Shown here: positions 36,062 through 43,931 of the stretch, in pieces
Position numbering within the stretch: position 1 is the stretch's first letter
How the letters are laid out: each line of letters begins with the position of its first letter
Position numbers and translations under genes: made by a program
DNA from: Paenibacillus polygoni
Lineage (GTDB): Bacteria > Bacillota > Bacilli > Paenibacillales > Paenibacillaceae
Length of the DNA stretch: 64,000 nt
Assembly (NCBI RefSeq): GCF_030263935.1
Contig: NZ_CP127162.1
Span: 2,117,501-2,181,500, forward strand
Reading direction: 5' to 3'
Notes under the pieces: model-generated
The model's input: the letters and a program-made list of their open reading frames with translations, nothing else
Databases searched by the model: none
Told to the model about the DNA's origin: nothing

Positions 36062-36610
36062 ATGAAAATCAATTTAGCGCTTGTGGTCATTGTAATGACT
36101 TTGCTCACTGCCTGTGCCAAAAACGTCGATGGAGAAGATACTGCAAGTCGTACGGGTAATGACAACACCACCAATGTGGAAATGGCTGTTGTGTCGGATG
36201 CTGCTTTGCAAACCAACATGGTGGAATTTTATGGACTTGCTTTAGATGCGTTCATATCACTTGGAGACGGACTTACAGATAAGATGAAATTTATTGCCAT
36301 CGATATGAGTAACTTGAAGGATCTATCGGAAGAAGACAAAGATCAGGTTTTACGCCATTTTAGCAAATACGATGTGAACGTAATGGATATCACTCTAGAA
36401 CAATTGGAGAAAGAGGGTCGAGTGAAAGATGCTCGCTCTCTTGAAGGCATCTTGCTCAGAGTGGAGAACTCGGAAATCTTGGAAAATAAAATTATCATTG
36501 AAGGTTCCTTATTCAAGTCTGCAAAAGGTGCGATAGGAACATCCGTCATTCTAGAATATCTAGACGACAAATGGCAAGTTACGAAAGCATCCGATACCTG
36601 GGTGAGTTGA
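36062..36610 (+). CDS. Lipoprotein of unknown function
   Basis: About 182 residues from ATG 36062 (MKINLALVVIVMTLLTAC): lipoprotein signal with lipobox LTAC, AAGGGGG upstream. The mature part ends in a segment (KGAIGTSVILEYLDDKWQV) typical of peptide-lyase-inhibitor-like or DUF4878-like beta folds, but I cannot assign a family. A single-gene unit bounded by type A and type B repeats. Confidence 0.72.
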   Translation: MKINLALVVIVMTLLTACAKNVDGEDTASRTGNDNTTNVEMAVVSDAALQTNMVEFYGLALDAFISLGDGLTDKMKFIAIDMSNLKDLSEEDKDQVLRHFSKYDVNVMDITLEQLEKEGRVKDARSLEGILLRVENSEILENKIIIEGSLFKSAKGAIGTSVILEYLDDKWQVTKASDTWVS

Positions 36611-36635
36611 TTTTCGTTAGGCATAAAAATAACGT

Positions 36636-36736
36636 TGTTCAACTAACGATAAAACGTTAGTAGAAAACAGCAGGGAGCAGCTTGCCAGTTGGCGGCTGCT
36701 CCCTTTTAATTATGCAAACTGGCAGGATAATGTAAT
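36636..36736 (+). repeat. Cassette-boundary repeat (type B)
   Basis: Perfect left palindrome core CTAACGATAAAACGTTAG preceded by GTTCAA. Terminator GGGAGCAGC-TTGCC/GGCGGCTGCTCCC with TTTT. Right end TATGCAAACTGGCAGGATAA. Confidence 0.88.
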
Positions 36737-36887
36737 ATTCCATCATGCACCCCGAAAAATATTCGGTTGTATGTTCACTTCTTGGTTAAATTAGCTCAAT
36801 AAATCCTTATAATAAGATTTTATATGGTATAATCTGTAAATATATTCCAAAAATACTAGAACGTTATGAAATGGTGGGACTAAACGA

Positions 36888-37247
36888 ATGGAACATACAA
36901 TTCAATTAATGGAAAATCATTTAAATATCACTCTTGGAAATTCGCCCTTTTTAAAATTAGATAAAGGGTTACAAATTCCATACTCTTCAATTAAGGGGAT
37001 AACAACAGGGAGACCCATACCAAATGCTTTCAAGCTTTATGGTGCTTCTTTTGGAGGAAAAAGAAATGGGTTATTCAGATTCAATGGAGGTTATCATCTC
37101 TATTTTTTTAATAATGAGGTTGATACCCTTCATTTTGACCTGAATAATTTTCCTGTTGGTAAATTTAAAATATCAAAGTTAATTATTGATGTTAAAAACC
37201 CTGAAGAAATAAGTAAAACTATCTCGGAGAGATTGTTTCTCAACTAG
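36888..37247 (+). CDS. Hypothetical protein, paralogue of the one at 48261
   Basis: 119 residues, cytosolic, beta-rich, with a pleckstrin-homology-like run of short strands (IPYSSIKGITTGRPIPNAFK, GGYHLYFFNNEVDTLHFDL). About 80 percent identical by eye to the product of 48261-48614, in a different cassette 11 kb away. Its last residues (RLFLN) differ because the 3' end runs into the right end of a boundary repeat. GGTGGG precedes the ATG. Family name not recognised. Confidence 0.75.
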   Translation: MEHTIQLMENHLNITLGNSPFLKLDKGLQIPYSSIKGITTGRPIPNAFKLYGASFGGKRNGLFRFNGGYHLYFFNNEVDTLHFDLNNFPVGKFKISKLIIDVKNPEEISKTISERLFLN

Positions 37248-37268
37248 CAGGCAGTTTAGTTGAATAAT
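37241..37268 (+). repeat. Solo right end of a cassette-boundary repeat
   Basis: CTAGCAGGCAGTTTAGTTGAA matches the constant right end of the family with no left end or terminator before it; it starts inside the last codons of the upstream gene. Looks like a recombination scar. Confidence 0.55.
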
Positions 37269-37304
37269 CACATGTTGAAATATCATAGCGTTGACCTAGT
37301 TCTG

Positions 37305-37348
37305 AAAAACTGCACTAGTTTATTACAATAAAGCTAAGTGCAGTTTTT
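37305..37348. terminator. Bidirectional terminator between convergent genes
   Basis: AAAAACTGCACT (37305-37316) pairs with AGTGCAGTTTTT (37337-37348), between the plus-strand gene at 36888 and the minus-strand gene at 37352. Confidence 0.88.
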
Positions 37349-37351
37349 GTA

Positions 37352-37621
37352 TCAGGTATGATTGAAAATAATTTTATCAATCTTTAGATTTATGTCTACA
37401 TATTTCATCACTAAGAAAAGGAAAACTATTATTGCTGCCACCAATAGAGAATAAAGTAAGATGTCAGGTATATCATCATTTAGATTGATTAGAGTTACTC
37501 CTGCTATCAATGTTAATCCAATATTTTCTCTAATATGATCCATTGCTCTCGACTTTATTAGTCTAAATGTTGGGATAGATAAAAGAAAAATAAATAGTAT
37601 GACTCCGATAATGGTTAGCAA
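37352..37621 (-). CDS. Small membrane protein
   Basis: 89 residues with hydrophobic segments at about 2-18, 34-46 and 55-72 and a charged C-terminal tail. TTG start with GGAGAG nine bases upstream. Family not recognised. It runs against the array direction. Confidence 0.6.
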   Translation of the reverse strand: MLTIIGVILFIFLLSIPTFRLIKSRAMDHIRENIGLTLIAGVTLINLNDDIPDILLYSLLVAAIIVFLFLVMKYVDINLKIDKIIFNHT

Positions 37622-37675
37622 AATATTTTCTCTCCTTCCAGTTAATATATTTTATCATAATTTTCACAGGTAGCT

Positions 37676-37772
37676 GATTGTACTAAAGATAAAACGATAG
37701 CTGAACACAGCAGGGAGTAGCTTGCCAGTTGGCAGTTGTTCCTTTTAGTTATGTAAACCGGCAGGATAGTTC
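37676..37772 (+). repeat. Cassette-boundary repeat (type B)
   Basis: Left end TACTAAAGATAAAACGATAG, hairpin GGGAGTAGC-TTGCC/GGCAGTTGTTCC with TTTT, right end TATGTAAACCGGCAGGATAG. Confidence 0.85.
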
Positions 37773-38009
37773 TAAAGTTTCCCGAATATCCTACATCTAG
37801 AATTGTCCAGAAAGTTCGTGAATAATAAGTTATGTGCAATTCCTGTATAAATTAATAAAAAGTAGATACTTTTTATTAGTGTTTAATATCACCTTGTTAA
37901 TGGTTCATTCTAGAATGGGTATAAGAGAGCTTGTTCAGAAGACGATATTTTGTTGTTTGTATCAAACAATTGACTATCGTAAATATAAAGTTGTGAACGG
38001 AGAGATAGA

Positions 38010-38591
38010 ATGTTAATTAGGGACTATAAAGTTGAGGATGAACAAGGATGGTTAAGCTGTAGAGTGCTTGCTTTTTTAAATACAGCTTACTATGACAACG
38101 TTCTAAATAAAAAGGAAGTATATGAAAATCCATCAATTGAGTTAGTTGCTGAAATCGATGGACAAATTATTGGTCTAATAGACATTGAATATGAAATACA
38201 AGAAAGTACAGTTTGTTCAAGAGGAAAAGGTTTAGGAGGGATGATATGGCATATAGCTGTCCATCCTGATTATTCACGTCAGGGTATAGGAGAAGGATTA
38301 CTAAAAGTTGCCGAAAAACGAGCAATTGAGAAAAATTTAAATCGTTTTGAAGCATGGACTCGTGATGATAATTGGGTACTAAATTGGTATAGAAAAATGA
38401 GATTCAATCTAGTAGAATCATATTTTCATATTTATTTTGAAGGAAATGAGATGAACAACAGGATTACAAATAATGTTTCAAAGTTATATCCCGTATCTAC
38501 TTTTGCTCATTATGTTGGCGAAGATGTTGAACAATTCAATTCTGTTAAGCGTAAACATCAATGTGTTTGTTTTGAAAAATATATCGACTAA
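38010..38591 (+). CDS. GNAT-family N-acetyltransferase
   Basis: 193 residues. Motif A is HPDYSRQGIGEGLLKVAE after the strand IWHIAV; the C-terminal 60 residues extend beyond a minimal GNAT. Substrate unknown; genes of this kind are common resistance and stress cassettes. ATG with GGAGAG upstream. Confidence 0.88.
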   Translation: MLIRDYKVEDEQGWLSCRVLAFLNTAYYDNVLNKKEVYENPSIELVAEIDGQIIGLIDIEYEIQESTVCSRGKGLGGMIWHIAVHPDYSRQGIGEGLLKVAEKRAIEKNLNRFEAWTRDDNWVLNWYRKMRFNLVESYFHIYFEGNEMNNRITNNVSKLYPVSTFAHYVGEDVEQFNSVKRKHQCVCFEKYID

Positions 38592-38626
38592 AGAAATTTT
38601 AAGAGTTAATTCTAGACGGCAGTAAC

Positions 38627-38775
38627 AGCACATAACACAATATTCACGTATGGGGCATTCGCCCCTAGTCTGCAGAAGCAATTACGAAGAGTAAATTCAG
38701 CAGACAATCCTGCCTGGCTAAGATAAGAGATATATCCTAAGCCAGTGAGGTTCGTGAATACCTGAACGTTAGATG
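38627..38775 (+). repeat. Long attC-like recombination site
   Basis: The outer arms are an interrupted palindrome: CATAAC-ACAA-TATTCACG (38631-38648) against CGTGAATA-CCTGAAC-GTTAG (38753-38772). The right arm GTTAGAT fits the integron core consensus GTTRRRY, and the left arm ACATAAC fits RYYYAAC with one mismatch. Unpaired spacers of 4 and 7 bases lie between the boxes. Three small hairpins fill the middle: GGGGC-ATTC-GCCCC, then CTGCAGAA/TTCAGCAG, then CTGGCT/AGCCAG. This is the plan of a large attC site. It lies between a GNAT gene and a VOC gene. Confidence 0.7.
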
Positions 38776-38822
38776 AAAAACTTGCTTACTCAATAACCAT
38801 TAAAGATAGGAAGAGATACAGA

Positions 38823-39173
38823 ATGCAAATTAAAGAGACAGGCTTTATTTTGTTTTTAGAAAATTACGAAGAAAATGTTCAATTTTATACCGATACACTT
38901 GAGCTTGTAGTTAGAGAGAGAAAAGAAGGACTTGTAAAGCTTGATTTTGGTGGAAGTTACTTAATGGTCGAGAACAATGGAATTTCAAATAAGACTGAGA
39001 AGAATAGAGGCCAAAACCCAACTGTAATAAGGATTGAAGTAGATGATATTGACGGAACTGTAAGACTGCTAAGGGATAAAGATGTTCAAGTCGAGGTACA
39101 TAAATTCAATTGGGGAACGATTGGGGTGCTCATCGATCCAGAGGGAAATAGAATTGAAATAAAAGAATATTGA
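38823..39173 (+). CDS. Glyoxalase/bleomycin-resistance (VOC) family protein
   Basis: 116 residues, two beta-alpha-beta-beta-beta modules of the VOC fold: FILFLENYEENVQFYTDTL then GGSYLMVEN, and TVIRIEVDDIDGTV then IDPEGNRIEI. The Glu of RIEI and Glu in MVE are possible metal ligands. VOC cassettes often bind or modify antibiotics or electrophiles; here the substrate is unknown. The gene begins about 50 bases after the attC-like core GTTAGATG and ends about 35 bases before the next core GCCTAAC, just as an integron gene cassette would. Confidence 0.85.
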   Translation: MQIKETGFILFLENYEENVQFYTDTLELVVRERKEGLVKLDFGGSYLMVENNGISNKTEKNRGQNPTVIRIEVDDIDGTVRLLRDKDVQVEVHKFNWGTIGVLIDPEGNRIEIKEY

Positions 39174-39204
39174 TTTTCATGTAAAGTTGAAGAAGAAAAG
39201 GACT

Positions 39205-39330
39205 TCGCCTAACAGAATATTCACACATCGGGCATTCGCCCTCGGTCCGGTCGGAGATAGGAGTGCTTTCGGAGAAGCCTCTCAGTTGCAGGGAATCTGA
39301 GTCAGCCGGACACATTCGCACCGACTAACC
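39205..39330 (+). repeat. attC-like site, left arm intact, right arm altered
   Basis: GCCTAAC (39207-39213) matches RYYYAAC perfectly and is followed, as in the site at 38.6 kb, by AGAA-TATTCACACAT and the hairpin GGGC-ATTC-GCCC. The expected right arm (CGTGAATA...GTTAG) is not found at the normal distance; GC-rich sequence with CCGGTC and CAGCCGGA arms follows instead. Probably a partly replaced site. Confidence 0.55.
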
Positions 39331-39431
39331 GCATCGCGGCCGGCTCCTGGCAGTAAACCAGGTCAAAGATCAATATAATATGCTTTAATTATTACTAATT
39401 CTTTTATTCAGATGCCTCAAGGCGAACCATA

Positions 39432-39500
39432 ACTGTTATTGAACTAGTCAGGACACGTTAGCTTATCAAATACCTTTGTCTAACTAGCGGGCATTACATT
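39432..39500 (+). repeat. Degenerate cassette-boundary repeat
   Basis: TTGAACTAGTCAGGACACGT then TAGCTTA resembles the left palindrome with an insertion, and CTAACTAGCGGGCATTACA resembles the right end. No terminator remains. With the altered attC-like site it fills the gap before the next GNAT gene. Confidence 0.45.
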
Positions 39501-39549
39501 GGAAGAATAGTGTAATATTAATACTTACAATATTAGGGGGAAGTTCTTT

Positions 39550-40119
39550 ATGTCAGAAAACAGGACAGAACAATTAACAGATATTCAAATTGATGGAAAA
39601 GATATTTATTTGAGAATTGCTCGGGAGTCCGATCTAAATGATTACTTTACTTACTTACAAGATCCTGAGCTAAGACTGACTGGCACGCAAAGAGAATTCA
39701 CTTATGATGAAATTGCCGCTTGGATTAGAAAAATTAGCGTCATAAGCAGTGATCGTGTAGATTTTTTAATCTTCTTGAAAAGAACTAACGAACTATTGGG
39801 TGAGGTAGTGTTAAACGAAATAGATTCTATAAATCGGTGTGCAAATATTCGAATTGGAATTCAAGGGACTCAGCATCGTGGGCATGGCTACGGTACGGAC
39901 GCTATCATTCAAATGCTACGGTATGGTTTTAACACTATAAACCTGCATCGAATTGATTTAACCGTTTACACTTTTAACCCCAGAGCGATCCATGTGTACG
40001 AGAAGATCGGCTTTAAACGAGAAGGGTTGCATCGAGATACCTTGTATTTAGATGAGAGATTTTATGATATGCTCACGATGGCTATTCTCGAAGATGAATT
40101 CCGATCATTATACGAGTAG
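39550..40119 (+). CDS. RimJ/RimL-type GNAT acetyltransferase
   Basis: 189 residues. Opens with IYLRIARESDLNDYFTYL; the acetyl-CoA loop is QHRGHGYGTDAI; then INLHRIDLTVYTFNPRAIHVYEKIGFKREG (shown in parts: LHRIDLTVYTFNPRAI, YEKIGFKREG), the hallmark of the RimJ/L and SpeG-like group. It could acetylate a polyamine, an aminoglycoside or a protein N terminus. GGGGGA precedes the ATG. Its stop touches the next boundary repeat. Confidence 0.88.
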   Translation: MSENRTEQLTDIQIDGKDIYLRIARESDLNDYFTYLQDPELRLTGTQREFTYDEIAAWIRKISVISSDRVDFLIFLKRTNELLGEVVLNEIDSINRCANIRIGIQGTQHRGHGYGTDAIIQMLRYGFNTINLHRIDLTVYTFNPRAIHVYEKIGFKREGLHRDTLYLDERFYDMLTMAILEDEFRSLYE

Positions 40120-40213
40120 TTAAGCTAACGATAAAACGATAGTTTAATTAGAATAATTAAGCAACCGATCAATAGATCAGTTGCTTTTTCTTGAGCTGAT
40201 GGGCGGGGGTTAT
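40119..40213 (+). repeat. Cassette-boundary repeat (type A)
   Basis: Left end TTAAGCTAACGATAAAACGA then TAGTTTAATTA, terminator GCAACCGATC/GATCAGTTGC with TTTTTC, right end GATGGGCGGGGGTTATTGG. It begins at the stop codon of the GNAT gene. Confidence 0.85.
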
Positions 40214-40273
40214 TGGTAATCATATCCATGTTACAATGTAATTAATAAATTTATTGAAGGTGGACAAACAAAT

Positions 40274-41008
40274 ATGGAGAAATACGCCAAAATTATGGGA
40301 GTTAATTTCCCGAAGATGACGTTAGACCGTACAATAGAAGTTCTCACCGATGTAATTGAAGAGAATAGTCCCGAACTCTTTCATGTAATAACGGTTAACC
40401 CAGAGATCACCATGGCTTGTCAAAAAGACACATCGTTGCGGTCAATAATTGATGAAGCAGGTCTGATTACAGCTGACGGTATTGGAATTGTAATGGTATC
40501 TCGTCTAAGAAGTGGAAATCTTCCCGAAAGGGTTACTGGATACGACATGTTGTTAAGGTTACTTGATGCGGGGAACCAAAAGAAATGGTCTTTTTATTTT
40601 CTGGGTGCAGATCCACTAACCAATGAAAAAGTATGTGAGGTTATACACAAAAAGTATTCTGACCTTTCCATAGTAGGTAGACACCATGGTTTCTTTAAAC
40701 AAACTGAAGAAGATAAGATTGTTGAAGAAATTGGAACCTTACAGCCTGATATTTTAGTCGTTGCACTGGGAGCACCTTATGCAGAAAGATGGATCCATAA
40801 GAATAAATCAAAACTAAATGCGAAGATTGCTATTGGTGTTGGAGGTAGTCTTGATGTAATTTCAGGAAAAGTAAAGGAGACCCCAGAAAAGTGGAAACAG
40901 CTAAATTTGGAATGGCTTTATAGGTTGATTCAACAACCTTCGAGATGGAAGCGACAGTTGATCCTGCCTAAATTCGCAATTCGTGCACTAACGTTTAGAG
41001 AAAAGTAA
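40274..41008 (+). CDS. tagA: WecG/TagA/CpsF-family glycosyltransferase
   Basis: 244 residues, GT26 family; TagA adds N-acetylmannosamine to lipid-linked GlcNAc, the first committed step of wall teichoic acid linkage-unit synthesis, on the inner membrane face. Seen motifs: VITVNPEITMACQ, LITADGIGIV (catalytic Asp), YDMLLRLLD, YFLGADP, VALGAPYAERWI and GVGGSLDVISG, and the C-terminal appendage LEWLYRLIQQPSRWKRQ. Length is normal. A lone copy between boundary repeats, without other teichoic acid genes, suggests a captured paralogue; whether it is the housekeeping enzyme is not known. Confidence 0.88.
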   Translation: MEKYAKIMGVNFPKMTLDRTIEVLTDVIEENSPELFHVITVNPEITMACQKDTSLRSIIDEAGLITADGIGIVMVSRLRSGNLPERVTGYDMLLRLLDAGNQKKWSFYFLGADPLTNEKVCEVIHKKYSDLSIVGRHHGFFKQTEEDKIVEEIGTLQPDILVVALGAPYAERWIHKNKSKLNAKIAIGVGGSLDVISGKVKETPEKWKQLNLEWLYRLIQQPSRWKRQLILPKFAIRALTFREK

Positions 41009-41020
41009 ATCGTTATTTCA

Positions 41021-41120
41021 TTGGACTAACGAAAAAACGTTAGTTGAACACAGCAGGGAGCAGCTTTCCAGTCGGCAGCTGCTCCCTTTTAGTCATGTAA
41101 ACAGGCACAACAGTTGAAGC
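41021..41120 (+). repeat. Cassette-boundary repeat (type B)
   Basis: Left palindrome GACTAACGAAAAAACGTTAG then TTGAA; terminator GGGAGCAGC-TTTCC/GGCAGCTGCTCCC with TTTT; right end CATGTAAACAGGCACAACAG. Confidence 0.88.
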
Positions 41121-41288
41121 TAACATGTAACTCATCCTTAACTTTTAGCGTTGTTTATAAGATATGGCTAAATGAGTAGGAAAGAAAAACGGAAGGGTAA
41201 AGCAAAAAGGCTTTAATAAATTTTGCTGCTTTATAAAATGCGGTTAATGCAATAAGTTAGTATTCCTTGTTAGTAAGGTGGTGTATCA

Positions 41289-41501
41289 ATGAAAGATTTA
41301 AGGAACGCTGCTGCAATAGCGATGGCATTCATTATCATCAAGTTAGTTTTCAGACTGATCCCACCCTCGGAGAGATTCTTTAGCCTTTTTGAAAATGGTG
41401 TCTGGGTTGGACTAGGAATTATTTTAACTGCTTACCTTATTTTATTCGTTATCATTTATCTAATACTGGTAGTAAAAAGAAGGCGTAAGGAAAAAGGATA
41501 A
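41289..41501 (+). CDS. Small two-helix membrane protein
   Basis: 70 residues with helices at about 7-24 and 37-62 and a basic C-terminal tail (VKRRRKEKG). AAGGTGGTG before the ATG. Family not recognised. Confidence 0.62.
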   Translation: MKDLRNAAAIAMAFIIIKLVFRLIPPSERFFSLFENGVWVGLGIILTAYLILFVIIYLILVVKRRRKEKG

Positions 41502-41629
41502 ATTGTTAAGATCACTGGAAAGTTATTTGTAATAATTTCAGAGTTGAAGGATTTCACTTATATCGTTAGATCTATGTGTATAAGATTGATGCAATCTAGA
41601 TAGGAAGATATCCCACTGGAGGTTATAGA

Positions 41630-42166
41630 ATGTTGAACAAACAAGCGATAGTAAAACAACTTGAACAAGTAGGATTGGGCCAATATGGACATGCCATTGC
41701 AAACTGGGCTTATCCTACAGCTCAACTTTTTCTTGAACCTGTATCTGACACTATGATTCCTATTGGAGAAAGCAAGGTAGGAGGTAATCCTGATCTTACT
41801 GATGATATGGAATGGCCATTATGGAAAGATTATGATATGACTTTTATTGCTCAAATTAATTTGGCAGATTGCCCAGTAAATATGTCTCTTCCTCAAGAGG
41901 GGTTGCTGTCTTTTTTCTATGCTGCAAAAGCTATGTATGAGGACGATGACTTTTATAATGATCCTCACACATGTCGAGTGATCTACATCGATTCAGAACG
42001 TCTCTCAAACATTTCACGAAGAATTAATCCTAATCATTTAACTGATTCAGAAATAATGAAGCCGAACAAGATTTTATATGAGGAGGGTATATCTCTACCA
42101 ACTGCTGAGTCCGCTTATTTGAAAAGTTTGGGGTTAGGCTGGAATGGTAACAGAGATCAATATTAG
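41630..42166 (+). pseudogene. DUF1963 (YwqG-like) protein, C-terminally truncated
   Basis: 178 residues match the N-terminal two thirds of YwqG-like DUF1963 proteins: IGESKVGGNPDLTDDMEWP, FIAQINLAD, LPQEGLLSFFY. Full-length members are about 260-280 residues and end with a further beta region that is absent here. The frame stops right where the 3' end of an unrelated uppP gene begins, so a recombination joint lies near 42150-42166. GGAGG precedes the ATG. Probably inactive. Confidence 0.78.
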
Positions 42167-42357
42167 GCTTAACCGATTTTTTAAATGAACCGAATAAAGT
42201 AGACTTAGCCATTCCATATTTAGCTGCATTTATTACAACACTATTTATGACCTTTTTTGCATTGAAATGGTTTATGGGAATTATGAAAAGTGGAAAACTG
42301 ATTTATTTTACATATTATTGCTTCATTGTTGGAGTGTTGCTTCTGGTATTTTTCTAA
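42151..42357 (+). pseudogene. 3' fragment of a uppP (bacA) gene
   Basis: A frame without a start reads SILGLTDFLNE, then IPYLAAFITTLFMTFFALKW, then GKLIYFTYYCFIVGVLLL and stops at 42355-42357. This is the C-terminal end of UppP (last two helices and the FxxYR-like segment), of a type different from the full gene at 11588-12439. It abuts the cut-off DUF1963 gene. Confidence 0.75.
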
Positions 42358-42426
42358 TGGGTGTTGAATAATTGCTATAGATAATATAGTTGAATAATGA
42401 TTATTGCTCCTCATTTTCTAGTAGTT

Positions 42427-42510
42427 TGTTTAAGCCAACGGGGAACGATAGGTAATAAAAATAAAAAGGCAGTCGATCGATACGATCGGCTGTTTTCTAT
42501 TAAGTTAACA
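42427..42510 (+). repeat. Cassette-boundary repeat (terminator type C)
   Basis: Left end TTAAGCCAACGGGGAACGAT then AGG; terminator CAGTCGATCG-ATA-CGATCGGCTG with TTTTCT; right end weak (TTAAGTTAACATAAA). Confidence 0.75.
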
Positions 42511-42601
42511 TAAATTTCATATAAATGTAAAATTATAGATTAACTAAACTTTGGGTGTTATCATTAGAGGGTTAGAAGTGGATTTAGAGGAGTGAGAACT
42601 G

Positions 42602-43861
42602 ATGCAAGCAATAGACTTGAAAGTAGAAACATATATCAACAAATATATGGATTTATGGAATTTTTATGGAGTTGTGCAAGTTATCCAAAAAGACAAGGTG
42701 CTTTTTGAAAACTCATACGGCTATGCCAATATTGAATTTGGAATGAAGAACGATATGAATTCACGCTTCTCCATCGCTTCCATATCAAAACAGTTTACTG
42801 CCTTTACGATTATGACTCTACATGAAAAGCATATGCTAGACATCGATAAATCCGCACGATTATATCTCCCTAACGATTTGAAGATTGACGATTCGATCAC
42901 GATACATCATTTACTGTCGCATACTTCTGGGTTATACAATTTTTATAATTTTGAAGATGATTTTTTTGCTGGATACAACAAAACGGATTATTCACGAAAC
43001 GATTTCTTCCGGCGGTATGTTGATAAGAAGCCTGTTAAACCACCAGGGACGGCGTATGATTACAATAACTCAAACTATAATTTGCTTGCCTGGGTTATTG
43101 AACATGTTTCTGGAGAGAAATATGAAGATTATATTCGAAATAACATATTTCTACCTCTGAATATGATGAGTAGCGATGTTGATGATGGATGCAAAACGAT
43201 TAAGAACAGAGCAAACAACTATGTATATGATTTTGGTGAAATTATTAAATGTCCGTATTATAACGAGAAATTTAGCATCGGGGCAGGCGCCATTATCTCA
43301 ACGTGCGAAGATTTGTACAAATGGTATGTTTGTTTGCGGGATGGGAAACTCTTGTCGAAGGAAACATACACTCGATTTTTCAACGTGAACAAAAACAACT
43401 ACTCCTATGGGTTGGAACATCATCATGTTTATGGCACCGATCGATACTCCCATGGAGGAGATCACCTTGGGATAAGTACCTATATTCAGTATTATTTTGA
43501 TGAAGATATATGTATCATCATTCTTTCAAATAATGAGTCTATTAATCAGTACAAACTGGGCAATGATCTGTCAGATATTCTGCATCATGTTAATGTAGAG
43601 GATCCGATAAAACATGAGGAGTTTCCCATTGAGGAAAGCAAGCTTAAAGGATATTGCGGAACTTACTTGAAAGATAAGATCCAAGTTGAATTGATTAACG
43701 GAAAATTATACTTTACGAGATTCGCCGGTAATCTTCATATTGAAATTTATCCCGTTGGCAAAGGATTGTTTGCACGCAGATATTGCGACCAGATCCATCC
43801 TTACCGTATTGCTGAGAATGAAGAGGGAAAGATGTCATTTTTCGGGTATGTAAAAATTTGA
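42602..43861 (+). CDS. Serine hydrolase, beta-lactamase/PBP4* family
   Basis: 419 residues. Nucleophile motif SISK (SxxK) in FSIASISKQFTAFT; second motif YNN/YNLL in YDYNNSNYNLLAW; third motif HGGDHLG in place of KTG. The C-terminal 110 residues form a DUF3471-like beta barrel (KLKGYCGTYL onwards). No signal peptide, so cytosolic. Family members are esterases or D-amino-acid peptidases; this may be drug-hydrolysing but that is not shown. GAGGAG precedes the ATG. Confidence 0.87.
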   Translation: MQAIDLKVETYINKYMDLWNFYGVVQVIQKDKVLFENSYGYANIEFGMKNDMNSRFSIASISKQFTAFTIMTLHEKHMLDIDKSARLYLPNDLKIDDSITIHHLLSHTSGLYNFYNFEDDFFAGYNKTDYSRNDFFRRYVDKKPVKPPGTAYDYNNSNYNLLAWVIEHVSGEKYEDYIRNNIFLPLNMMSSDVDDGCKTIKNRANNYVYDFGEIIKCPYYNEKFSIGAGAIISTCEDLYKWYVCLRDGKLLSKETYTRFFNVNKNNYSYGLEHHHVYGTDRYSHGGDHLGISTYIQYYFDEDICIIILSNNESINQYKLGNDLSDILHHVNVEDPIKHEEFPIEESKLKGYCGTYLKDKIQVELINGKLYFTRFAGNLHIEIYPVGKGLFARRYCDQIHPYRIAENEEGKMSFFGYVKI

Positions 43862-43895
43862 ATTCGTATACAAGTAGTTCAGGTTTTATATTTAT

Positions 43896-43920
43896 GATCG
43901 AACTAACGGGAAATGATAGA
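43896..43920 (+). repeat. Solo left palindrome of the boundary repeat
   Basis: CGAACTAACGGGAAATGATA without terminator or right end, only 12 bases before the next gene, whose ribosome site (GAGGAG) follows immediately. Confidence 0.65.
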
Positions 43921-43931
43921 TGAGGAGTTGA

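Noticed and set aside
37834..38016. An open frame of 60 codons before a GNAT gene
   Set aside because: No ribosome site, and it overlaps the well-supported GNAT start.
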